From contig CAWJYN010000004.1 in assembly GCA_963847145.1 (NCBI GenBank), forward strand, positions 723,753-787,752: a stretch of DNA of 64,000 bases. Reading direction: 5' to 3'. The position numbers and the translations under genes were made by a program. Each line of letters begins with the position of its first letter. The stretch's first letter is position 1. This DNA comes from JABFRJ01 sp963847145. GTDB lineage: Bacteria; Pseudomonadota; Alphaproteobacteria; Rhizobiales; Hyphomicrobiaceae. Shown here piece by piece: positions 35,555 through 44,736 of the stretch. The notes beneath the pieces are model-generated. The model saw only the letters and a list, made by a program, of their open reading frames with translations. It was not told the origin of the DNA and did no database searches.

Positions 35555-36703
35555 ATGCGATACCCATTCCTGACAGTCTTGATGGCCGCTGGCGCAGCTG
35601 CCCTGTCACAGGCTGCGATGGCGCAAGGCGTCACTGACACCGAAATTCTGATCGGCGAGGTCAATCCTTACACCGGACCACCCGCACTGCTCGGCACTGC
35701 GCACGCCAACGGCGTCAAACTCGCCTTTGCCGAAGCAAATGTCGCGGGCGTGAACGGCCGCAAATTGCGGCTCATCACCGAGGACGACGGATACGTTACC
35801 ACCCGCACGCTGCAGGCGGTGCGCAAGTTGATCGATGTCGACAAGGTATTCGCGATGATGGGCGTATCCGGTGCCGGTCAGTCGGTACCGGCACTGCCGA
35901 TCCTCGAAAAGGCCGGACTGCCGACCCTCATCAGCGTTGCGCCGACATCGCCGCAGTTCGATCCGCCGCGCAAGAATGTGTTTGTGCTCGGGCAGGTCTA
36001 TAACGAGGGCATCCGCCAGCTGACGCTCTATCTGGCCGACAAGAACCCGGGCAAGAAATGGGCACTCGTCACCCAGGATGACGACTACGGTTTGCTGGTG
36101 CGCGAGGGCTTTGAGGCGGCAGCGAAGGAGAAGAAGATCAATCTCGTCTTCTCCGCCAACTACAAGCGCGGACAGACAGACTTCGCATCTGAAATGCTGC
36201 GGCTGAAGGAGTCGGGTGCGGAGGTTTTCCTCGCCGGCGGTATCATTTCAGAGAACGTCGGTATGATAAAGGAGCTCGAAAAGCTCAATCACAAGCCGGT
36301 TATTGGCATTTTCTGGCCTGGCCGAGTCGAGGTGGTACTGAAACTCGCGGGCCCAGCGAGCGATGGGCTATTCGCAGTTGACTATGTGGCCCCTCTGGCA
36401 GGTCCGGCGGGACAGGCGTTTCTGGACAAAGTCAAAGCGTTGCTGCCAGAAAACGAAGCCAAGGGTGCCAACCGCTACACTCAAGTGGGATATGCGGCCG
36501 GCCGCGTGATGGTCGAGGCGATCCGCCGGTGCGGTAAGGCTGTAACGAGCGACTGCGTCGTTGCCGAGATCGAGAAGACCAAGGACTTCGACACCGGCAT
36601 CATGGCACCGATCAGTTTCGGCGCCGGCAAGCGGTTCTCGGACCAGAAGGTCCAGATCATGCAAGCTGACTTTGCAACGTTGAGCTACAAACCCGCACCC
36701 TAA
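35555..36703 (+). CDS. livK: Liv-type ABC substrate-binding protein
   Basis: A 382-residue periplasmic protein from ATG 35555 with a GGAGG ribosome site. The signal peptide is cleaved near AMAQ (residue 23). The mature part follows the type I periplasmic-binding fold (EILIGEVNPYTGPPALLG, DKVFAMMGVSGAGQSV, DDDYGLLVREGFEAAAKE). In the family it binds hydrophobic amino acids or aromatic acids. In this operon it probably captures the catabolic substrate. It is separated from the Rieske genes by 73 nt with a hairpin. Confidence 0.93.
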   Translation: MRYPFLTVLMAAGAAALSQAAMAQGVTDTEILIGEVNPYTGPPALLGTAHANGVKLAFAEANVAGVNGRKLRLITEDDGYVTTRTLQAVRKLIDVDKVFAMMGVSGAGQSVPALPILEKAGLPTLISVAPTSPQFDPPRKNVFVLGQVYNEGIRQLTLYLADKNPGKKWALVTQDDDYGLLVREGFEAAAKEKKINLVFSANYKRGQTDFASEMLRLKESGAEVFLAGGIISENVGMIKELEKLNHKPVIGIFWPGRVEVVLKLAGPASDGLFAVDYVAPLAGPAGQAFLDKVKALLPENEAKGANRYTQVGYAAGRVMVEAIRRCGKAVTSDCVVAEIEKTKDFDTGIMAPISFGAGKRFSDQKVQIMQADFATLSYKPAP

Positions 36704-36714
36704 TGCGCGACTGA

Positions 36715-36740
36715 GCGGGCGGGGCTGTGAGCCCCCGCCT
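36715..36740 (+). other. Stem-loop between livK and the Rieske genes
   Basis: GGCGGGGCT (36719-36727 region) faces AGCCCCCGCC (36730-36739) around a 3-nt loop, with one bulge and no T run. It may be an mRNA-stabilising or partial-termination hairpin separating transporter and oxygenase expression. Confidence 0.45.
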
Positions 36741-36776
36741 GTGCGTTCGCTCGCAGGCACGAAATCAGAGGTGACG

Positions 36777-38039
36777 ATGACCGCACCGGCAGAAGAACAG
36801 GGCGTGGGACCATTGGTTCATCGCGATCGTGTCCATGGCAGCGTGTATCGCGATCCCGCCATCTTCAAGCAAGAACTCGAACGGATCTGGTATCGCACCT
36901 GGGTCTATGTCGGCCATGAAAGTGAAGTGCCGAACACGCACGATTTCGTCGCCAAGTGGATTGGTTTGCAATCAATCCTCATGACCCGCGATGCGTCGGG
37001 AAAGATTAATCTTCTGTTGAACAGGTGTACCCATCGCGGCAATCAGGTGTGTGCCAAAGACAAGGGCAACGCGCAGTCTTTCACATGTCCCTTCCATGCT
37101 TGGAACTTCGGCCTTGACGGACGCCTGCTCGGTTATGCGTTTCCGGACGGCTACAAAGATCTGGATCGCAGTGCTTTAAACCTTGGCAGGGTGCCCCGCG
37201 TCGCGTCTTACAAAGGTTTCGTATTCGGGTCATTTGCAAAGGAAGGTCCGTCGCTCGCTGAGCATCTGGGCGGTGCCGCCGAAGCCATTGATCGGCTCTG
37301 CGCAACCTCGCCCGAAGGCGAAGTCGAGATCACCGCCGGGTTCCTCAAGCATCGGGTCCAGGCGAACTGGAAGCTCGTGCTTGACAACGAATGCGACGGC
37401 TATCATCCGGCCTTCGTACACGCGTCAATTTTCAGCGTCGCCGACAGCGGCATCGGCTCGCTGTACGGGCCAAAGTCGACAGCGCTGACCCGCGACTATG
37501 GCAATGGGCATACGGAAATCGACTTGCGGCCAGAATTCCGCCGGCTTGGCAAGCCGCTCGGCTGGTTCGGCACGACCGCAGAACGGCTGCCCGATTATGT
37601 CGCCAAGATGCAGGCGGCTTACGACGCGGAGAAAGCGCAAACCACCATGATCGACGGCACGCCGCACGTAATGATTTTTCCGAACTTGTTCATCGCCGAA
37701 ATCCAGATCTTTGTCATTCAACCGCTGGCGGCCGACGATACCATCCAGCACGTCACGGCCTTGCAATTTAAAGGCGCGCCGGATCTCAATCGGCGGATGC
37801 GGCAGCAGACGATGGGCTCCGTGGGACCGGCGGGGCTGCTGCTGGCCGATGACAGTGAAATGTACGAGCGCACACAGCGCGGCCTGCAAGCGGACCAGGC
37901 GGATTGGGTTTATCTCGGCCGCGGCGAACACCGCGAACGCCGGGATGAAGCCGGACTGCGGGTCGGCCACACAACGGACGAGGTCCCATCGCGCGGCATC
38001 TGGCGGCACTATCGCGCGCTCATGGAGGACGCGGGATGA
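36777..38039 (+). CDS. Rieske non-heme iron oxygenase, alpha subunit
   Basis: A 420-residue subunit from ATG 36777 with a GAGGTGA site. Rieske cluster ligands are C84 and H86 (CTHRG) and C104 and H107 (CPFHAW). Mononuclear iron ligands are H210 and H215 in NECDGYHPAFVH, with the bridging D207. This is the aromatic-ring hydroxylating dioxygenase or salicylate/anthranilate/benzoate type. No ferredoxin or reductase gene accompanies it, so electrons must come from elsewhere. The beta-subunit gene overlaps its stop by 4 nt. The substrate is unknown, probably a ring acid or its CoA product. Confidence 0.92.
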   Translation: MTAPAEEQGVGPLVHRDRVHGSVYRDPAIFKQELERIWYRTWVYVGHESEVPNTHDFVAKWIGLQSILMTRDASGKINLLLNRCTHRGNQVCAKDKGNAQSFTCPFHAWNFGLDGRLLGYAFPDGYKDLDRSALNLGRVPRVASYKGFVFGSFAKEGPSLAEHLGGAAEAIDRLCATSPEGEVEITAGFLKHRVQANWKLVLDNECDGYHPAFVHASIFSVADSGIGSLYGPKSTALTRDYGNGHTEIDLRPEFRRLGKPLGWFGTTAERLPDYVAKMQAAYDAEKAQTTMIDGTPHVMIFPNLFIAEIQIFVIQPLAADDTIQHVTALQFKGAPDLNRRMRQQTMGSVGPAGLLLADDSEMYERTQRGLQADQADWVYLGRGEHRERRDEAGLRVGHTTDEVPSRGIWRHYRALMEDAG

Positions 38040-38515
38040 GTACATTGGATGCGGTGCGTGACATCGAGCAGTTTCTGTATCGCGAGGCCCGTCTCGCCGA
38101 CGAGCACCTCTATGAACAATGGGAAGCGCTGTGGTCTGACGATGGCGTTTACTGGGTGCCCGCTAACGGGCGTGACTGCGATCCAGAGCGCGACATGTCG
38201 ATCATCTACGACAACCGGTCCCGCATTGGTCTGCGGGTCAAGCAGCTCCTGACCGGCAAGCGCCACACCCAAGAACCACAGTCGGGACTGCGCCGCTTGA
38301 TCTCCAACGTGGAAATGCTGGGTGAGCAGGATGGCGATACGTGCGTCGCGGCAAACATGATCATCTTCGAAACCAACCAGCGCGGTGACACCGTTTGGGG
38401 CGCGCGCAACACATACCGGCTGCGACGCATTGATGGCGCCTGGCGCATGTCCTTCAAGAAAGTGATCCTCGTGAACAACGACAAGCCACTTTACACTCTG
38501 TCATTCTTGGTTTGA
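38036..38515 (+). CDS. Ring-hydroxylating oxygenase, beta subunit
   Basis: A 159-residue small subunit (SnoaL/NTF2-like fold). IEQFLYREARLADEHLYEQW at the start and GARNTYRLRRIDGAWRMSFKKV near the end are typical of this family. It overlaps the alpha-subunit gene by 4 nt, giving an (alpha-beta)3 enzyme by analogy. It plays a structural role. Confidence 0.92.
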   Translation: MSTLDAVRDIEQFLYREARLADEHLYEQWEALWSDDGVYWVPANGRDCDPERDMSIIYDNRSRIGLRVKQLLTGKRHTQEPQSGLRRLISNVEMLGEQDGDTCVAANMIIFETNQRGDTVWGARNTYRLRRIDGAWRMSFKKVILVNNDKPLYTLSFLV

Positions 38516-38546
38516 CGACAACCGCCGCAACCGGACGAGACCCGCC

Positions 38547-39341
38547 ATGCAAGCTGAACCACTGGTGTTGCTGGATGTTGCGAACGGGATCGCGCGCATC
38601 ACTCTCAATCGTCCGGAGAGCTCCAATGGCATGAACGTGGAGTTTCTGCAGGCGCTGTGCGCGGCGATCATGGCGTGCCATGGCCGGTCGGACGTGCGGG
38701 TGGCTCTGATCTGCGGCAAAGGCAAGAACTTCTGTGCGGGCGGCGATGTGCACACGTTCGCTTCCAAGGGCGAGGGGATGCCTGACTACATCCGTGTCGC
38801 AACGGCCTGGTTGCAGAACGCCGTGACGGGGCTGCTCCGGCTCGAAGCCCCGGTGATCGTGTCAGTGCACGGATTTGCTGCGGGTGGCGGTGGATTCGGG
38901 CTCGTGTGTGCTGCCGACCTTGTGATTGCTGCCGACACGGCCAAATTTCTGGCAGGCGCGACGCGGGTCGGTATGGCACCGGACGCAGGCGTATCGGTAA
39001 CGTTGCCACGCTTGGTCGGCTTGCGGCGCGCGTCCGACATCATCCTGAACAATCCGATGCTGACCGCGCAACAGGCGCGCGATCTTGGCATTATCAACCG
39101 GGTCGTGCCGGCCGCAGAACTCGAGACGGCATCTCTCGCGTGGGCGACGGAACTCGCGGCGGGCGCACCAAGAGCGCTAGCGGCCGCCAAGCGCCTACTA
39201 TGGTCCGGTGTCGGCCTCGGCATCGACGCCTGCTTGTCGGAGGAGGCACGGACGGTGTCGGAGTTATCGGGCACAGCGGACGCGCGCGAGGGATTGGCCG
39301 CGGTTATCGAGCGGCGTAAGCCGGTTTTCACCGGCCGTTAA
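38547..39341 (+). CDS. Enoyl-CoA hydratase/isomerase family protein
   Basis: A 264-residue crotonase. Oxyanion motifs are GKNFCAGGDV and FAAGGGGFGLVCAADL. The active-site loop reads RVGMAPDAGVSVTLPRLVGL, again with Asp where hydratases have Glu. That resembles 2-ketocyclohexane or isomerase-type crotonases more than classical hydratases, so the reaction is open. It is in the operon after the Rieske genes. Confidence 0.88.
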   Translation: MQAEPLVLLDVANGIARITLNRPESSNGMNVEFLQALCAAIMACHGRSDVRVALICGKGKNFCAGGDVHTFASKGEGMPDYIRVATAWLQNAVTGLLRLEAPVIVSVHGFAAGGGGFGLVCAADLVIAADTAKFLAGATRVGMAPDAGVSVTLPRLVGLRRASDIILNNPMLTAQQARDLGIINRVVPAAELETASLAWATELAAGAPRALAAAKRLLWSGVGLGIDACLSEEARTVSELSGTADAREGLAAVIERRKPVFTGR

Positions 39342-39351
39342 GGGGGCGATC

Positions 39352-40092
39352 ATGGGGCACAGCCAGCACATCCGCCGCGCCCTTGTCACCGGCGGCGCCA
39401 AAGGTATCGGAGCTGCCATCGTGACCGCGCTTATGCGCGATGGCGCGCGTGTGGTCATCGCCGACACGGATGCGGTTGCGGCCGCGCACCTCGCCGCCAG
39501 GACTGGTGCGCACGCAGTGACCCTTGACGTGACCGACGTTGCAGCAGTGCGAGCCGCCGTCGGCGCCCATGGCCCTTTCGACATCCTCGTCAACAATGCT
39601 GGGATGGATCAGCACGCGTATTTCACCGACACGACACCGGCAGACTGGGACACTTTGATGGCGGTCAATCTGCTGTCGGTCTTCGCGTGCACACATGCGG
39701 TGCTGCCAGCGATGCAGGCGGCCGGCTTTGGCCGCATCATCAACATCGCCTCGGAGGCTGGCCGCGGTGGCTCGCGGGGTGGTGCGGTATACGCGGCAGC
39801 CAAGGGCGGTGTCATCGCCTTCACCAAGTCGATTGCGCGCGAGAATGCGCGCTACGGCATCACAGCCAACGCGATTGCGCCCGGCCCGATCGAAACGCCG
39901 ATGCTGCAGAGCGCGGTGGCTGGCGGTGGCGACAAATTGCGGGATGCCATGGCGGGTGCCACGCTTCTGCGCCGCTTGGGAAGTCCTGACGATGTTGCCG
40001 CGGCCGTCGTGTATTTGGCGTCGGACGCCACCGGCTACGTCACCGGCGAAACGTTGGGCGTTTCGGGTGGCATGGGCGTGGGGGTAACCTGA
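39352..40092 (+). CDS. Short-chain dehydrogenase/reductase
   Basis: A 246-residue SDR from ATG 39352 (AGGGGG upstream). The cofactor motif TGGAKGIG is at residues 14-21, NNAG at about 82, catalytic Ser in NIASEAG and Y-x3-K in YAAAK. Probably a 3-hydroxyacyl-CoA or cis-diol dehydrogenase of this pathway. Its stop overlaps the next start by one base (TGATG). Confidence 0.9.
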   Translation: MGHSQHIRRALVTGGAKGIGAAIVTALMRDGARVVIADTDAVAAAHLAARTGAHAVTLDVTDVAAVRAAVGAHGPFDILVNNAGMDQHAYFTDTTPADWDTLMAVNLLSVFACTHAVLPAMQAAGFGRIINIASEAGRGGSRGGAVYAAAKGGVIAFTKSIARENARYGITANAIAPGPIETPMLQSAVAGGGDKLRDAMAGATLLRRLGSPDDVAAAVVYLASDATGYVTGETLGVSGGMGVGVT

Positions 40093-40991
40093 TGACAGCC
40101 ATTGATGGGGTAATTGCCAAACTTCAGGGTGTCTATGCGAAGTGGGGTAAGGACACGTCTCCGGCCCAGATGAACGCTGATTGGGACGACTTCTTCAGGC
40201 ATCGCTCCCAGCTGATGACGATCGCGCCATTTGATGCCGGTGGCGTGCCCGCGGCGTGGGTTGCCATGCCGGAGGCTCGCGCCGACCGTGTTCTACTCTA
40301 CCTGCATGGTGGAGGTTTCAGGCTCGGCTCGACTGTGTCGCATCTTGATCTGATGCAGCGGCTGTCCATTGAGGCGAAGGCGTGTGTCCTGGCAGTGTCC
40401 TATCGCAAACTACCGGACCATTGTTTTCCTGCCCCAGTGGAGGATACGGTCGCCGCTTACAGATGGCTGCTGTCCCAGGGATTGCGCGCCGGGCGCATCG
40501 CGCTCGCTGGCGACTCTGCCGGCGGCGGCTTGGCAATCTCGGCGATGTTGGCTGCGCGGGAAGTTGGCTTGCCGCTTCCGTGCGCCGCCGTCGTCATGTC
40601 GCCGTGGACCGATATGGAAGCCAGCGGCGCATCCTTTGTGACGCAAGCAGCCGCCGACCCCATGCACAGCCGCAAAATGATCCTGGCACTTGCCAAGAGT
40701 TACCTCGGGCAAAATGGCGATGCGCGCGATCCATTGGCGTCTCCCCTGCGTGGTGATTTCCAGGGCCTGCCGCCGTTGCTGATCCAGTGCGGCGGCCGCG
40801 AAACCGTGCTCGACGATTTTACTGCTCTCGCGGCCCGAGCCCGAGCAGCTGGTGTCGACGCAGTTCTTGAGATCTACGAGCCGATGATCCACGTCTTTCA
40901 GATGTTCGCTGAAGAGCTTGCCGAAGCCCGGACGGCCCTAGCGTTGGCCGGCCGGTTTCTTGATCGGCATTTTGCTTCAACCGAAACGTGA
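40092..40991 (+). CDS. Alpha/beta hydrolase, HSL family
   Basis: A 299-residue esterase of the hormone-sensitive-lipase group. The oxyanion motif is HGGGFRLGS, the nucleophile GDSAGG, and the Asp/His part is TVLDDF ... MIHVFQMF. It is the last gene of the operon and may hydrolyse an ester or lactone form of the substrate. It is cytosolic with no signal peptide. Confidence 0.9.
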   Translation: MTAIDGVIAKLQGVYAKWGKDTSPAQMNADWDDFFRHRSQLMTIAPFDAGGVPAAWVAMPEARADRVLLYLHGGGFRLGSTVSHLDLMQRLSIEAKACVLAVSYRKLPDHCFPAPVEDTVAAYRWLLSQGLRAGRIALAGDSAGGGLAISAMLAAREVGLPLPCAAVVMSPWTDMEASGASFVTQAAADPMHSRKMILALAKSYLGQNGDARDPLASPLRGDFQGLPPLLIQCGGRETVLDDFTALAARARAAGVDAVLEIYEPMIHVFQMFAEELAEARTALALAGRFLDRHFASTET

Positions 40992-41140
40992 ACACGCTTA
41001 CGCGCGGCGTGATCGTACCGACGCTTCAGTATCGGAGCATGGTGTCAAATTGGGCCACCGGTGAGATGCGGCCGGAAACGTGATCGGACCGTTCCAACGT
41101 CACCCCAAGACCGGCACCAGTTCGGACCTTGTGTAGCAAA

Positions 41141-41217
41141 TGGCGCGCCCGAAAGGATTCGAACCTCTGACCCCCAGATTCGTAGTCTGGTGCTCTATCC
41201 AGCTGAGCTACGGGCGC
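41141..41217 (-). tRNA. tRNA-Arg (ACG)
   Basis: Read on the minus strand, acceptor GCGCCCG (41217-41211) pairs with CGGGCGC (41151-41145). Anticodon stem CCAGA/TCTGG with loop CTACGAA gives ACG. The CCA is encoded (41143-41141). Confidence 0.97.
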
Positions 41218-41732
41218 GCACCAATCGCTGTCCTGGATGCCGTGCCAACAATGGGCCGTGCTGACGCGCGAGAGACGAGACCAATGACCTCGGTCGCGAT
41301 CCAATAGCCGGGGTCGCGTCGAAGATCAAGAGCCGCAAACTCGCAACCGCCGTTAAAGTGCCTTTTCGGCACGGCAAGGCGGCCAACCGGTCGGACATTC
41401 CGGCGATCCTGCCTGGACGCGCGAAACGATCAGTTGGAGGCCAGCGCGCCCGATCCCCGGCCGCCAGGCTGCAGAGTTAGCTTTAGCCCAGAAGACAGAC
41501 AAACCCGCACTCAAACGCGCGTCAGGCTTCTGATCAGCCGAAGAGCACTGTGCTGTCGGGTCGGGTAGCGTGAGCCCATCGTTGTCGTGTAGACGTTCGG
41601 TCGATCGGACCTCTCCGCCTCAATAATGGTCTGTGGCTTGCCGTCGTTTCAATTGGCCTCGGCAGTCAGCGCTTGTGGTGTACCAAGCGACGATTGGGGT
41701 GCTGTGGCCGGGTAGCTGAGGAGTTGAGTTCG
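41218..41732. other. Intergenic region between tRNA-Arg and sppA
   Basis: No gene, RNA or repeat that I can support in 515 nt. Short open frames here have no family resemblance. Confidence 0.4.
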
Positions 41733-42701
41733 ATGTCGATTGAAACCGAGGCGGTCCTCGATCGCCGCGCCCTGCGCCGCCGGGTAACGGCCTGGCGCTC
41801 TGCCTTCATCGTCGCCGGCGTCATGGCAGCGGGCGGCCTCGCGCTGGCGCTGGGCGCCGGCCAAGGTCTGACCCAGACGCGTCAAATCGCCCGCGTGACC
41901 CTTGAAGGCCTGATCACCGAAGACCGGCGCCAATTACAGATGCTCGAGCGGATCGCCAATGCGCCCCATGTCGCTGGCGTGATCTTGTCGATCAACAGCG
42001 GCGGCGGCACGACGACGGGTGGCGAAGCCCTGTTCGAAGCCATCCGCAACATCGCAAAGAAGAAGCCGGTTGTCGCACAGTTCGGCACCGTGGCAGCGTC
42101 AGCGGCCTATATCTGCGGCCTGGCGGCGGATCGGATTGTTGCCCGCGGCAACTCCATCACCGGGTCTGTCGGCGTGATCTTCCAATGGCCGGAGGTCTCC
42201 GGCCTGCTCGACAAGGTCGGCGTCAAAATGAACGAGATCAAGAGCGGGCCTTTGAAGGCGACGCCATCGATGTTTGAGCCGATCTCGCCGGGTGGCCGCC
42301 TAGTCGCCGAGCAGATGGTGGCGGAGAGCCAAAGCTGGTTTTTGAACCTCGTCAAGGCGCGCCGCGGGATCGAAACCGCGGCCGTGCCAGGGCTAGAGCA
42401 GGGCCGCGTGTTCTCTGGCCGTGAGGCCGTCGCGTTCAAGCTGGTCGATGAGATCGGTGGGGAAACAGAGGCCATCTCGTGGTTGGAACGGCAGAAAGAC
42501 GTGCCGGCCAAACTTCGAGTAGTCGATTGGCGGCCGGCAGGCTCCGGCAGCACCGGCATCTTCAACTGGCTCGGCTCGGCGCTGGCTGCCGTCTGGTCCG
42601 GGGCTGTGGGTGGAAATACCATGTTGACGGAGCTTGACACAATACGGTCACGAATGGCACTTGACGGTCTCGTTTCTGTTTGGCAACCTCATGAAAAATA
42701 A
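41733..42701 (+). CDS. sppA: Signal peptide peptidase SppA, short form
   Basis: A 322-residue membrane serine protease from ATG 41733 (GAGGAG site). One membrane helix (residues 23-43) anchors it. The Ser-Lys dyad is S123 in FGTVAASAAYICG and a Lys in NEIKSGPLKATPS (K170 or K175). SINSGGGTTTGGEAL is also conserved. It degrades cleaved signal peptides in the inner membrane. The gene lies upstream of ihfB, as in many alphaproteobacteria. Confidence 0.93.
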   Translation: MSIETEAVLDRRALRRRVTAWRSAFIVAGVMAAGGLALALGAGQGLTQTRQIARVTLEGLITEDRRQLQMLERIANAPHVAGVILSINSGGGTTTGGEALFEAIRNIAKKKPVVAQFGTVAASAAYICGLAADRIVARGNSITGSVGVIFQWPEVSGLLDKVGVKMNEIKSGPLKATPSMFEPISPGGRLVAEQMVAESQSWFLNLVKARRGIETAAVPGLEQGRVFSGREAVAFKLVDEIGGETEAISWLERQKDVPAKLRVVDWRPAGSGSTGIFNWLGSALAAVWSGAVGGNTMLTELDTIRSRMALDGLVSVWQPHEK

Positions 42702-42773
42702 AAGAATAACGTCAATCACGCGGCTGGCAGGCGGGCTGCCGGCATTGTGGCGCTGTGGCGGGAGGCCAAGCCA

Positions 42774-43226
42774 ATGATCAAGTCCGAACTTATTCAGAAG
42801 ATTGCGAATGCAAATCCGCATTTGTTTCATCGCGACATTGAGAAAATCGTTAACGTCCTGTTCGACGAAATTGTCGCGACACTGGCGCGCGGAGATCGCG
42901 TCGAGTTGCGTGGCTTTGGCGCGTTTACCGTGAAGCATCGCGCGCCGCGCGTCGGCCGCAATCCCCGGACGGGCACCACGGTGTCTGTGGACGAGAAATT
43001 TGTGCCATTTTTTAAGACCGGCAAAGAGTTGCGGGAACGCCTCAACAATAAGCCGGCGCCGGTCGCCAAGGCGGGCCGCAAAAGTAAAGCTGCCAAGTCA
43101 ATGCCCACACCGCCACCGCGCGCTTCAGAGATGATCGCGCGTGCTGGCTTTGCCGATACCGCGCCCGAGAGCAAAGCAATCCCGATGCAGGCCCGCGGTG
43201 GCCGTGGCGATCGCGCGAAGCCGTGA
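42774..43226 (+). CDS. ihfB: Integration host factor beta subunit with C-terminal tail
   Basis: A 150-residue protein from ATG 42774 (GGGAGG site). Residues 1-92 are a complete IHF/HU fold starting MIKSELIQKIANANPHL, with GRNPRTGTTVSV in the DNA-binding arm. Residues 93-150 form an extra Pro/Ala/Lys/Arg-rich tail that classical IhfB (about 94-100 residues) lacks. It bends DNA at specific sites. The partner ihfA is not in the window. Confidence 0.93.
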   Translation: MIKSELIQKIANANPHLFHRDIEKIVNVLFDEIVATLARGDRVELRGFGAFTVKHRAPRVGRNPRTGTTVSVDEKFVPFFKTGKELRERLNNKPAPVAKAGRKSKAAKSMPTPPPRASEMIARAGFADTAPESKAIPMQARGGRGDRAKP

Positions 43227-43362
43227 CAAACACGTGTGGCAGACCAGCGTCTGAGGCACAGACGTAAACGCCACATGAGCGCTGATCGGCAGTCAGCCGC
43301 CGCCAAGCCTTAGCCTCGATGTTTCAAGGCCAGTCATTTTCCAGCCAAGAGGGCTTACCGCC

Positions 43363-43716
43363 GTGTTGCGCCGCATTCTTTGGTTCCCGATCGCACTCGT
43401 TTCCGCAGCTCTTCTGGTGACGCTCGCCGTCGCCAATCGTGAGCCGGTTCGCTTGGTGCTTGATCCCTTCAAGCCTGATGCGCCGGTGATCTTTATGACT
43501 TTGCCGCTTTATGCGTATCTGTTGGGGGCCTTGATTGCCGGTGTTGTGATGGGCGGCGCGGCCGTCTGGCTCAGTCAAGGGCGTTGGCGCAAGACAGCGC
43601 GCGTGCGAACACAAGACGCCATGCGTTGGCAGGCCGAAGCGGACCGCCTTGCGCGGGAGCGCGATGCCAGTGTTACCGCGCACCGGCCGCTGCTCGGAAA
43701 CGCCGGCAAACGCTGA
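43363..43716 (+). CDS. lapA: LapA-domain membrane protein
   Basis: A 117-residue protein from GTG 43363 with two membrane helices (residues 7-24 and 45-70), followed by a basic, probably coiled cytoplasmic tail. This matches the LapA/DUF1049 family, whose members help in lipopolysaccharide-level control and often follow ihfB. The next gene starts 14 nt later. Confidence 0.85.
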   Translation: MLRRILWFPIALVSAALLVTLAVANREPVRLVLDPFKPDAPVIFMTLPLYAYLLGALIAGVVMGGAAVWLSQGRWRKTARVRTQDAMRWQAEADRLARERDASVTAHRPLLGNAGKR

Positions 43717-43730
43717 GCGCGAGGGGCTCC

Positions 43731-44705
43731 ATGCGATTTATCGATGCAGCTACGATCGACGCGCGGTTGAGTTATCCACAGCTCGTCGATGTGCTCGAAG
43801 TGGCGTTCCGCGACGGGGTCATCGCCCCACCGCGGCACCATCATCAGGTGCCACTTGGCGACGCGCGTCCGGAGGCAACGTGGCTGCTGATGCCGGCCAT
43901 CAGTGCCAGGCATGATGCAGACGGCAGTTTGGTGGCCGGCCCCTACATGGGCATGAAGTCCGTCACAGTGTTTCCGGACAATGCAGCGCGCTCCGGGAAG
44001 CCGGCAATCGCGGGTATGTATCTGCTGCTGTCGACAGAAACCGGCGAGACGCTGGCCATCCTTGATGCGACGCGCTTGACGGTCTGGCGGACGGCAGCCG
44101 CTTCGGCGCTTGCTGCGCGCTTCCTGGCGCGGCCCGATACGCATCGCATGCTGATGGTCGGTGCGGGCGCGTTGGCGCCTTTCCTCATCCGCGCCCATGC
44201 GTCGGTGCGGCCGATCAAGGAAGTGCTGGTGTGGAACCGGTCGCCAGCAGCCGCTGAGGCCGTCGCGGCGTTGTTCAATGGTAGTGCGCTGGACGTCCGC
44301 GCTGTGACCGATCTTGAAGCTGCGGCGCGGTCCGCCGATCTCATCTCGACGGCGACGCTATCAACGGAACCCCTGGTGCGCGGCGCGTGGCTGAAACCCG
44401 GCACCCACGTCGATAGTGTCGGCGCGTATCGCGTAGGCATGCGGGAGACGGACGACGCGCTCGTCTGCCAAGCCCGCGTCTATGTCGATACGTTTGCTGG
44501 GGCCTTCGGCGAGGCTGGCGACATCTTGCAGCCGCTGACTGCCGGTGTCATCAGCAAGGACCATGTGCTCGGCGAACTGGCGGGACTTGTCCGATGCTCC
44601 GCGCCCGCACGGCAATCCGCTGGCGACATCACTTTCTTCAAATCCGTCGGCGCTTCTTTGGAAGATCTCGCAGCGGCGGTCACTGTTTACGAGAGCGGGC
44701 AATAG
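43731..44705 (+). CDS. Ornithine cyclodeaminase/mu-crystallin family protein
   Basis: A 324-residue NAD(P)-binding protein from ATG 43731 (GAGGGG site). The dinucleotide motif is MVGAGALAPFLIRAH, and MGMKSVTVFPDN and DAVGAYRVGMRET-like strings (seen as DSVGAYRVGMRETD) fit the family. Members are ornithine cyclodeaminase, alanine dehydrogenase or ketimine reductase, and sequence alone does not choose. In many relatives trpF occupies this place after lapA. Confidence 0.87.
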   Translation: MRFIDAATIDARLSYPQLVDVLEVAFRDGVIAPPRHHHQVPLGDARPEATWLLMPAISARHDADGSLVAGPYMGMKSVTVFPDNAARSGKPAIAGMYLLLSTETGETLAILDATRLTVWRTAAASALAARFLARPDTHRMLMVGAGALAPFLIRAHASVRPIKEVLVWNRSPAAAEAVAALFNGSALDVRAVTDLEAAARSADLISTATLSTEPLVRGAWLKPGTHVDSVGAYRVGMRETDDALVCQARVYVDTFAGAFGEAGDILQPLTAGVISKDHVLGELAGLVRCSAPARQSAGDITFFKSVGASLEDLAAAVTVYESGQ

Positions 44706-44736
44706 CGAAGGCCTGTTGCCGCGCCGGCCTCGCCAC

